This document shows, one piece after another, positions 28,923 through 37,200 of a DNA stretch of 64,000 nt. A model generated the notes under the pieces. The model did no database searches and had not been told where the DNA came from. It saw nothing but the letters and a program-made list of their open reading frames with translations. The DNA is from Reinekea sp. G2M2-21. Its GTDB lineage: Bacteria > Pseudomonadota > Gammaproteobacteria > Pseudomonadales > Natronospirillaceae. Position 1 is the stretch's first letter. Every line of letters starts with the position of its first letter. A program made the position numbers and the translations under genes. The stretch is taken from positions 434,001 to 498,000 of the forward strand of contig NZ_JADPQG010000002.1 in assembly GCF_015687175.1 (NCBI RefSeq). Direction: 5' to 3'.

Positions 28923-29585
28923 TTAATCTACCTCGCCAATTGAAGGCAAGGTCGCCATAATCTTATCGCGCTCCGCATATAACGCTTCCGTAAACGATGA
29001 AGGGTCACTGAGCCAGGCCTGTTGGGCTTCCAATGCGTGATTATAACGTTGCTGTGCGGCGGTGACTTCGGCGGCCAGCTCGTTAAGTCGACTGCTGTGC
29101 AACCTTATAGAAAATGACAGCATTTGGCTGGCTTCTGCGTCCAATTCCTGCGAAAAATGCGAAAGCGCGTAGGTGGAAAAAGTAATGAAGTCTGTGTGCA
29201 GTTGTCTCTGTTCGGTGAAGTAAGCATCAATTTCCAGAGGGTCTGCAACCCCTGCCTGTATGCGTCCTCTGAGTTGGTCACGTCGTTCCCGATTGGTTTC
29301 AGGTAATCGCTCTGCGCTTGAGTCTCCGGTCTCGGCGGTCCATTGCCAATAATGGTTGTCCGGCTGTGCTGAACGCATTTGCGCGATGAGGTCGTCGAAC
29401 AGTTCGGGGCGACTTTCTACAGTATGGGTGAATGCGACTTGATTTGCTGGCACGGCAGTGACTTCGACGCTGCTCGTAATGACATCGGTTGCTTCCGATG
29501 AGATCAATAGCACGTAACCGTAGACGGTAGCCGCCAGCAGCAAGCTACCTGTCCAGTACACCCAAACCGATTTTTCCTGCGCCAT
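28923..29585 (-). CDS. Membrane-anchored helical protein coupled to the esterase gene
   Basis: 220-residue protein that I do not recognise by family. One transmembrane helix near the N-terminus (VYWTGSLLLAATVYGYVLLI) would leave a periplasmic tail rich in Glu, Gln, Arg and Ala that is almost all helix, with possible coiled coil around residues 110-195. It begins 5 bases after the esterase stop and uses a ribosome site (GGAG) inside the esterase 3' end, so the two are translationally coupled. Topology, size and position resemble the lipase-specific foldases (Lif) that follow secreted lipases, but I do not see their RxxFDY(F/C)LSAxGE signature. A periplasmic helper for the esterase is an inference. 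Confidence 0.6.
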   Translation of the reverse strand: MAQEKSVWVYWTGSLLLAATVYGYVLLISSEATDVITSSVEVTAVPANQVAFTHTVESRPELFDDLIAQMRSAQPDNHYWQWTAETGDSSAERLPETNRERRDQLRGRIQAGVADPLEIDAYFTEQRQLHTDFITFSTYALSHFSQELDAEASQMLSFSIRLHSSRLNELAAEVTAAQQRYNHALEAQQAWLSDPSSFTEALYAERDKIMATLPSIGEVD

Positions 29586-29590
29586 GGTTG

Positions 29591-30919
29591 TTACAACGCT
29601 CCGTTAATTAGGGGGCTAACCAGTCGCATGGTGGCATCCTGCTCGTTGTATTTGTTGAATGGTTCTACCATGCGCACGGTGACTGATCGGTTCAACCAGG
29701 CGTTTAAAAAGCCATTCATCGGTGTGAAACTTTTGTCGCATATCCATTTTTGCGTCGGATTAAAGTTGATCCGCTCATACCATTTACGCAGTCGTATCGT
29801 TGGGCACACACGGGCCCCCATGAATGTCAGAATACTAGAACAATGGCTGTCATTGATCTGACGTTTCCACGGCACAAAGTAACTGTAATTCGGATACTTT
29901 TTCATTTCCGCAATCAGGTTGTTCTGGTCTTCTCGCCACATGCGCAAAATGTCTGCTTTGCTGGCACTCGGGTAAAACAATTCGTAGGAGAAGCGGGAAA
30001 AATTGTAATCGCGGCTGAAGCCGGTGTAGGCAAATTTATCATTGGGGTATTTACGGGCCATCGCGCCGACCATTTTGCCCAGATTCCAAAACCGGAAATC
30101 ATCCGGAAAGGCGCCTCGTATACTGCTCAGACGCCATGCTTGAATCACTTTTTTGTGCATCAGCTTTGAGTTGAAATTGCCATTCGGCGCTGGAAACAAG
30201 GGGCCGGAATCGTTCAACATAAAGCCTTGTTTCGGTTGCAAGCGTTCGCGCGCTTCCTGGTAGATGGCGGTCGATGCGACGCCACCAGCGCTGAAACCGG
30301 TAATCAGCATTTTATTGATATTGGGGAAGTGGCTGGCCAGAAAGTCGAGTGCCTTTGTGGAGTTATTGTACCCAGTGTGAAAGAAGTTGAATGGCGGCGA
30401 GACACCGCTGTCATCAACATAGGTCACAACATTATTCCCTATATGTACATCACCAGTACAATAAGGCATGTAGGCAACGTCCCAGCCTTTGGTCGCAATG
30501 GCGTTTTTGTCTCTGATCAGGGGTAAGCCCGGGTCTTCACCGTTGACAATCGGCGATACAAAACGTGCTTTGGTCTTATTTATATAATCGTTAGCGATGC
30601 CATTTGGATTCGCCGCGCCCAATTTGCCGGTTTGGCCACTGCAGGTGGCGTAATCCCAACAGGCACCGCCGCCTTCATACAACACGACGAGATTGGTGGA
30701 TAACGCGCTGTCGTGAACCCAAAACTTGTATTGTGATCCGTCACTGCAGTATGTCCCTGGCAACTCAATACGTTGCCAGTTGAAGTTATTGCCACCGTCG
30801 ACGACATCGTCGACGGAGATGACATCATCGATGCCCATGGCGGCCGCATGATGTAGCGTCATCACCGCGAGCAGGCTCAGCAGTCCTGAACGCACGTTTT
30901 TCTGGATGAATGAAAGCAT
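29591..30919 (-). CDS. Secreted pectinacetylesterase-family hydrolase
   Basis: 442-residue exported alpha/beta-hydrolase with a signal peptide (about residues 1-27, ending HHAAA). Features of the pectinacetylesterase/NOTUM family are the N-terminal VLYEGGGACWDYATC (GGGAC oxyanion and disulfide region), MPYCTGDVHIG, the nucleophile elbow ITGFSAGGVAS, and LNDSGPLF, which may provide the acid region. The C-terminal His is not certain. Family members remove acetyl or other acyl groups from polysaccharides or lipidated proteins; some bacterial homologues are annotated as polyhydroxyalkanoate depolymerase-like. Many Cys residues suggest disulfides. The ATG at 30919 has a GGGAGAC ribosome site, and a motif shared with the lipoprotein promoter lies about 90-120 bases upstream. 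Confidence 0.8.
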   Translation of the reverse strand: MLSFIQKNVRSGLLSLLAVMTLHHAAAMGIDDVISVDDVVDGGNNFNWQRIELPGTYCSDGSQYKFWVHDSALSTNLVVLYEGGGACWDYATCSGQTGKLGAANPNGIANDYINKTKARFVSPIVNGEDPGLPLIRDKNAIATKGWDVAYMPYCTGDVHIGNNVVTYVDDSGVSPPFNFFHTGYNNSTKALDFLASHFPNINKMLITGFSAGGVASTAIYQEARERLQPKQGFMLNDSGPLFPAPNGNFNSKLMHKKVIQAWRLSSIRGAFPDDFRFWNLGKMVGAMARKYPNDKFAYTGFSRDYNFSRFSYELFYPSASKADILRMWREDQNNLIAEMKKYPNYSYFVPWKRQINDSHCSSILTFMGARVCPTIRLRKWYERINFNPTQKWICDKSFTPMNGFLNAWLNRSVTVRMVEPFNKYNEQDATMRLVSPLINGAL

Positions 30920-31005
30920 TGCCCGTCTCCCTGTCGTTACACAATCTGTTTCTCAGACTGACAGTGTTATCTCAGCGCCCTGATAAACCCAGTGGAGTTA
31001 GGTAC

Positions 31006-31048
31006 ATTGAGAAACGATTCAACATTATTGAGACGTTTGTGACGTTTG
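31006..31048 (-). promoter_or_regulatory. Candidate operator of the esterase operon
   Basis: Read on the minus strand, CAAACGTCA (31048-31040) is followed by CAAACGTCTCAAT (31039-31027). The last six bases CTCAAT recur exactly 21 bp further on (31011-31006). The same 13-bp unit is repeated upstream of the lipoprotein gene at 34085-34118. The site overlaps the last codons and stop of the sensor-regulator gene and ends 87 bases before the esterase ATG. A possible -10 (TTTATC) lies 18 bases past the second CTCAAT. Confidence 0.5.
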
Positions 31049-33946
31049 CCCGGAGTCGGCCGCTTGCGCGGGAAAGCGTTGCTTATACAAACGGGAAAAA
31101 TACCCAGGGCTGGCAAAGCCAACGGCGTAGGCAACTTCGGCAACCGTACGGAATGCATTTGCGTCCATCAGTTCACGTGCTTTTTGCAATCGTAAATCGC
31201 GGATAAACGCGGCTGGTGTGGTCTGAGCGGCTTTCTCCATGTGTCTGTGTAAGGTGGGTTTACTGACGGCCAGTTTATCCGCCAGTGTCAGCGCATCGAA
31301 TGCAGGGTTCGCTAGGTTTTCCTGAACATATTGCGTCGCTTTAGCCAGCCACTGTTCGTCGGCGCTCGGTGGTGCAGTGCTACCGGCGATGTCGGCTTCT
31401 GCTTTGACCGAACTGTGCCGTTGCCACAAATTGCGCACGCGTAGCACCAGCTCTTCACTATCAAATGGTTTCGCCAGGTAGTCATCGGCTAGGTTGGACA
31501 GAGCCAAATTACGGTCTGCATGGCTGGAGCGTGCCGTTAACATCATTACCGGGATGTTTGCGCATTCCGTCTGTGATCGGATGCTTGCGAGTAACTGCAT
31601 GCCATCCATCAATGGCATCATGAGATCTGTAACAACGATATCAACCGGCTGTGACTGAATCAGGTTCCAGGCTTGCAGACCATCGCTGGCGGTGATCAGG
31701 TGGTAGTCGCTCTGAAAATGGCTGGCGATGTAGTCACGCATATCCGCCACATCTTCAACCAACAACAATGTTGGTCGAGATTTGGCTTCGCCGGTAGGGT
31801 GTGATTCCAGTTGGGCATCCAATGCTGTGGTTGGCGTGTCTGCTCGATAGTGTTCATCGCTGTGCGTTGCGAATTCGCCCTTGTCGAAGTGGCTGAATCC
31901 TAGTGGCAGAGTGACCGTAAATACACTGCCACCGGTTTCACCGCTTTGCACTTCGACTTGCCCGCCGTGCAGGTCGGTCAGCTCTCTCACCAGCGATAGG
32001 CCGATCCCACTGCCTTCCACGCCACTTCGATCGTCCTGTTCCAACCGATAAAAACGTTCAAAGATGCGTGAATGCATCGTCTGGGGAATACCGGGACCGG
32101 TGTCGCTTACGGCAAATCGGCAGACGCCCTGCTCAGCATCACCCGTCGCCTCAAGACTTAAACCAAAGTGAACGTTACCCTGCCGGGGCGTGTATTTAAA
32201 CGCGTTGGACAACAAATTGCACAACACCGTCTCAACCTTATTTGGATCAAAAAACAAGACGGTGTCCGCCTTCAAATATTGTTGGCTAAACACGACATCG
32301 CGTTCAATCGCCTGGTGTTCAAAGAGGCTGGTGATACGGCGGCAGAAACTGTTAACCTCGATTGCCTGTACCTGTAAGCGTAATTGGTTTGCTTCCAGAT
32401 GGGAGAGTGTCAACAATTCTTCCATGAGCCGACTTAAGCGATTGGCGTTGCGACTTGAGGTCTCAATGGCTTTGGTCAATTGCACGGTATTGTCTTTCAG
32501 TTCACCGGACAAAATCCGTTGCAGAGGGCCCTTGATTAGGGTCAGTGGTGTTCGGAATTCATGACTGATGTTCGCCAAGAACTGTGATTTCATACTGTCC
32601 ATTTCCAGAAGTTTTTCATTCTGTCGGGCCAGCACTTTGCGCTGAACTTCCAATTGAGAAGTTCGTTCAATCACTTCGCGTTCCAGAGTCTGGGCGTAGT
32701 CGGCTTTCATTTGTGCCGTGGTTTCCAATTGCTCCAGAACCTTACGTTTGGCTTCATTGCTTTCCAGCCGCAGCGCGTCGATATAGCTGGCCAGTGCCAT
32801 TGCTAGAAAGAAGACTTCAATCACTGAACAGGTGTAAAAGAAATACTGCTCCATCCATGGAATCACCTTCAGGGCGAGTTCCGAACCCAGAATATCCAGC
32901 ATGGGTAATGAGTAGAGTGTGGTTTCAATACCGTAACCGGTGGCAATAAAGATGAAGGATGTCGCAAAGTAGATGGCGGTCTTTTGCCCTTGTTTTATCA
33001 TGGCGGCAGCAATAACCCCAAGCCCGATGGTTAACAGCACCACGCTGATTTCCAGCCAGAAATTAAAGCTACTGAGTTTTAGTAGGGTAATTGGCAAACC
33101 CAAGAGAACTATCACGATTGCTCGTTTGTAGAAACGGGCAATCGTGGGGCGAAAGCGCTCCAGTTGAAGCACATTTAGCCCGAAGGCCATCAAAAACACG
33201 CTCGATAATGTTGGGGCGATACTGATACTTGCGATCACCCACGACGCGGGCGGTGGCACGGGCAAATAGAACAGCAAACCCTCATAGCTGGCAATGATTA
33301 AGACCATCGACAGCAGATACAGGCTGTAATAAATGTGGCCTTTAACGCCAATGCGCAGATATAAAATCGCGTTGTATAGAGCTAAAGCTGTGAACAGCCC
33401 TATGAGCAGAAAGAAGGCGATGTTTTGTGACAACTGCGTTTGCAGGAAGGTCGACAAGGGCCAGATCACCGGCCGCAATTCTAACGCGGCATTGGGCTTA
33501 CTGATCAGTGTCAGTTTAAAAAGATAGCGTGTTTCGCTGTTAACCTCCGAATAGATCATAAACGCGGGTTTACGATAGACAACATTACGCTTAAAGACAG
33601 AATCATTGATATCCACGCGATCCAACAACTGCAGGCCCGTTTCTCCGACCCTGTACAGTTCGCTGTGTTCGATAAAAATATAATCGAGGTCAAGGATTTG
33701 AACGTTCTCGGAAGCCCCGCTTTTCAACCAAAATGAAAGCCAATAAGTACCGGTGTTGTGACTCAGCGTTAATTGAGGTTTCGCATTCATCGGGGTGCTA
33801 GACAGGGAACTCAGTGCCTGTTCCGGCGTAAGCTGTTGCTCAGGGTCTGCGATTAGGGTCAAACGTGGCGCTAGTTCCAGCGTTGTATTATCAGCGCCGA
33901 AGGCGATTGGCAGTAATAATAGCAATAAGGATACTGTTCTGGTCAA
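31025..33946 (-). CDS. Hybrid sensor kinase/receiver/AraC transcription factor with 7TM sensor
   Basis: 973-residue one-polypeptide two-component system. In order it has a signal peptide; a periplasmic 7TMR-DISM extracellular jelly-roll domain (about 25-165); seven membrane helices (about 175-380); a coiled coil; HisKA with phospho-acceptor His462 in NISHEFRTPLT; HATPase (DTGPGIP, GSGIGLSLV); a receiver with Asp774 in VVTDLMMPLMDG; and a C-terminal AraC helix-turn-helix (VAEVAYAVGFASPGYFSRLYK). It should bind a carbohydrate-like ligand outside and switch DNA binding directly. No in-frame ATG or GTG exists: TTG at 33946 fits. An ATA eight codons upstream (33968-33970) has a better GGAAGG site and would add a basic n-region. 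The likely targets are the flanking esterase and lipoprotein genes, which share a motif. Confidence 0.9.
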   Translation of the reverse strand: MTRTVSLLLLLLPIAFGADNTTLELAPRLTLIADPEQQLTPEQALSSLSSTPMNAKPQLTLSHNTGTYWLSFWLKSGASENVQILDLDYIFIEHSELYRVGETGLQLLDRVDINDSVFKRNVVYRKPAFMIYSEVNSETRYLFKLTLISKPNAALELRPVIWPLSTFLQTQLSQNIAFFLLIGLFTALALYNAILYLRIGVKGHIYYSLYLLSMVLIIASYEGLLFYLPVPPPASWVIASISIAPTLSSVFLMAFGLNVLQLERFRPTIARFYKRAIVIVLLGLPITLLKLSSFNFWLEISVVLLTIGLGVIAAAMIKQGQKTAIYFATSFIFIATGYGIETTLYSLPMLDILGSELALKVIPWMEQYFFYTCSVIEVFFLAMALASYIDALRLESNEAKRKVLEQLETTAQMKADYAQTLEREVIERTSQLEVQRKVLARQNEKLLEMDSMKSQFLANISHEFRTPLTLIKGPLQRILSGELKDNTVQLTKAIETSSRNANRLSRLMEELLTLSHLEANQLRLQVQAIEVNSFCRRITSLFEHQAIERDVVFSQQYLKADTVLFFDPNKVETVLCNLLSNAFKYTPRQGNVHFGLSLEATGDAEQGVCRFAVSDTGPGIPQTMHSRIFERFYRLEQDDRSGVEGSGIGLSLVRELTDLHGGQVEVQSGETGGSVFTVTLPLGFSHFDKGEFATHSDEHYRADTPTTALDAQLESHPTGEAKSRPTLLLVEDVADMRDYIASHFQSDYHLITASDGLQAWNLIQSQPVDIVVTDLMMPLMDGMQLLASIRSQTECANIPVMMLTARSSHADRNLALSNLADDYLAKPFDSEELVLRVRNLWQRHSSVKAEADIAGSTAPPSADEQWLAKATQYVQENLANPAFDALTLADKLAVSKPTLHRHMEKAAQTTPAAFIRDLRLQKARELMDANAFRTVAEVAYAVGFASPGYFSRLYKQRFPAQAADSGQTSQTSQ

Positions 33947-34084
33947 AAACCTTAATGGGCGTGCGTTTATGCTGAACCTTCCAAGTTTTTCATGATGTCA
34001 ATTGGCGTTTGGAAGCCCAAGATAACGGAATAAACCCAATCGAACAATTAGTCATTCTTGTTTTCGCGTTGAAATTCGCTTGAA

Positions 34085-34118
34085 CAAACGTCTCAACTTA
34101 CTTCACAAACGTTTCAAT
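34085..34118 (+). promoter_or_regulatory. Candidate operator, two direct repeats 21 bp apart
   Basis: CAAACGTCTCAAC (34085-34097) and CAAACGTTTCAAT (34106-34118) are direct repeats in exact 21-bp phase, that is, two helical turns on the same DNA face, as AraC-type activators use. They lie in the divergent gap between the hybrid regulator and the lipoprotein gene, 117 bases before the latter's ATG. The first copy matches 12 of 13 bases of the unit upstream of the esterase gene. Confidence 0.55.
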
Positions 34119-34234
34119 TCGCCCGCGCGCTCTGGCGATGGACACGCTACTGGTCAATAGTGCTTTGACAAAAAAGCACAGGCAAAGGCGCTGATTTTAC
34201 AGCAATGCGGGCCTGGCAAATTAAGGAGAGAGCA

Positions 34235-37200
34235 ATGATTAAGTTTCGCAAAGGGTGTGTGGTGACGCTGGCGGTGTTTGGACTCATCGCCTGCAATCCG
34301 AGTGGTCCAAATAGTAGTGGAGGCGAAGAGCAACCATTAAAACTAACCAGTGTCGCGGCAACCTCGAATACTCAGGTGGTGGTAAGTTTTAATCAAGCTG
34401 TGAAGGGAGATTTCAGCGATATCAATAAATTCGTCATTGTCCCCGATAACGGTACCAATGCCGTTTTACCGGTCGTTGCTGCAACGCCAGCAGTGGATCA
34501 ACTCAGTGTTACGTTAAAAACCACATCACAAGCTCAACAACCCTATTCAATTAAAGTCGTGGGCGCTACTGCGGACGACGCCATTGCAGAGTTTACTGGC
34601 CTGCCACCCAGCCAATTTGAAATAACTTTGCTGGAAGGTGAAGACGGTCCTGCTTTCTGGTATGACATAAATAACAACTCAACGGTGGATGTTGGAGACG
34701 CCATTACCAATTCAGCCGGTGATGGTTTTGGATTAATTGACGCCAATACCGACGGTATCGTTGATAATTGGCAAGATAAGAATGGCGATGGTGAGATAAA
34801 CGCGGGTGACATCGTTGCTGGGTTTCTGGATAACGATTTCGATGGGCTGCAAGATAGCCGTGAGTCCCTGGGTTGGCCGGTGACCATTGAAGACAAAAAC
34901 TATGTCGAAACAACCTATTTCGTGTCCAGTGACCCGCTCAAAGCAGACACAGACGGCGATGGCCTTAACGATTTCTTCGAATTCTCCGAGCTCACTGACC
35001 CCCGTAATGCGGACAGCGATGCGGACAGCTTGTCAGATTATCGTGAAGTTCGGGTAATCTTTTCAAAACCGACCAAGGCGCATTCCGATGCCGATGGTCT
35101 TGCCGATGGCGATGAAGTAAATAATAAGTTCACGTCGCCCACTTTAACGGATACAGACGGAGACAACATTTCCGACGATGATGAAATTGACCAGAATCGC
35201 AACCCTCGGATTGCGGATCGACCGAACTTCCGGATAACCGTGGACCGCGTCAATCTTTGGGCAGACGTGAACATTTTTGACGAAGCCACCAACACGTCTT
35301 CCTTCTCAGATGAGCTCAATTACGATGTTACGCTTTCGCGTTCACAGTCGCAGTCATATTCACATACCGATTCGGTGATTGATCAGACTGTTGGGAAAAT
35401 AAGTTCACAACTCGCCGTAGAGGCCAGTTATGAATCTGAAACCGAAAGCGGAATCGCACCCGTTCCATCGTTGAAGCAAACAACAAAGTGGGGGACAAAA
35501 ATAAGCGCTTCGGTAGGAGGTGGCAAAGAATGGACAAATGCCCACAACTGGCAGACCACCCGCGACAGTGCGAGCAGTGCGGAGCAGGCCTACAGTAATT
35601 CGGTCTCAAAAGCGAAGGAATACATTACACAGCAGACCCAAAGCCGACAGGTTGAAGGGGGCATCATCAAGACCACCGTCGATATTTACAACGACAGTAA
35701 TTTCACCTTAACGTTCAACAATATCCAAATCTCCGTTCTGCAAACTCGCTCTGGTGAGCTAGAGCCAATTACGACGCTAACCATGTCCAATGGTCCAGTC
35801 ACCATCAGTCCGTTGAGCAGCTCCAACCTCGGTGGTGATCTCATTTTTGAAAATACCAACGCCAGTGAGTTGAAAAGCCAAATAGAATATCTGATGCGCA
35901 ACGTCGACACGCTGGTATTTCAGGTAACCAATTACGACATCACGGACAGTAACGGAAACTTGTTTACCCATTCTGACCAAAGTGTTTTTAACAGTACCGC
36001 GGGCGTTGTGATTGATTATGGTAATAATGCCAATGCTGAACGTTTTCTGGTCTCAACCGCGGGCTCTCAGGATTCTCAATCCTTCGTGGATGGCGAATGG
36101 CAAGGTGGTTCAGATAAAAGCGGCAAAGAGCGTGGCGTATCCTTGAGTTATGTGATGCAAAGCATTTTGGGCTTAGAGCGCCATTATGCCTTCGACACTA
36201 TTCACGCGGGCGACAACGGTACACTGGATACGATCGTGTTGGAGGGTAGTGACGATGAAATGCTAGGTGGCATTATTTTGCCTGGTGCCAATGGTTGGTT
36301 AGAAACCCAACCGGAAGGTGATGACATTGTTCTCACCAAGGCGGTAGATAAAGAAGGCAACGAAATTACCAAGCAGGGGGTGTTAGCCGGTCCGGATGGA
36401 GTATTCAATGAGGGTACCGTCGCCTTTGGTGATGATATCGCAAATGGAACCGTCGGCACCAAGGGATTGCCGTACGGTGCGGTGATCATTTCGGCGGGTA
36501 ACGACGGTGTTCTCGATGAAAATACAACCATTGACCCACTTGATCTGCTCGATTATATCGACGGCTTTCAAACCCGACGCACCTGTACCGGTAACAGCCA
36601 AACTACCGGCGACATCTGTACGGTTAACCGCGACTGTTTTACAGAGGAAGTTGAGGAAGGCCAATGCAATGGACCTGAGCGTATTTCCCGAATCAAGCAA
36701 TTGAGCAGTGGTGACTTCAACCGGGACTGGTTTGTGTTTGTTGATGAAAGCATGCCAACAGAAGCCGACTTTAATGCGGTCAAATTAAAAGCTGGCAACC
36801 GCTATTCACTCGCTTTCCTTCAAGATTTAGACCGTGATGGCATTGTGTCCAGAGTCGAGGCGTTATATGGCTCGGCTGATAGCGCTGCAAACATTTATGA
36901 CAATGCTATGTTTGGTCCAGGCTTTGATGTGGTCGCCAACGCTGGACAAACCAATGGCGATATCTGGCCCGACTCTCGCGATACCGACCATGATGGTCTC
37001 GATGACTACAGCGAAATTTATTTTCCAGTGCAGGTTAACACCGAAGACAAGGGCTTGATTGATGTCTATTCGAGACCTTACATGGCCGATTCCGATAATG
37101 ACGGTTTATACGATATTGAAGAACGCGATTTACGTCAGTTCTGTACTGAAAACGATCCGAGAACGGACGCGTTATGTCGCGGCTTCATCAACAATTCCGA

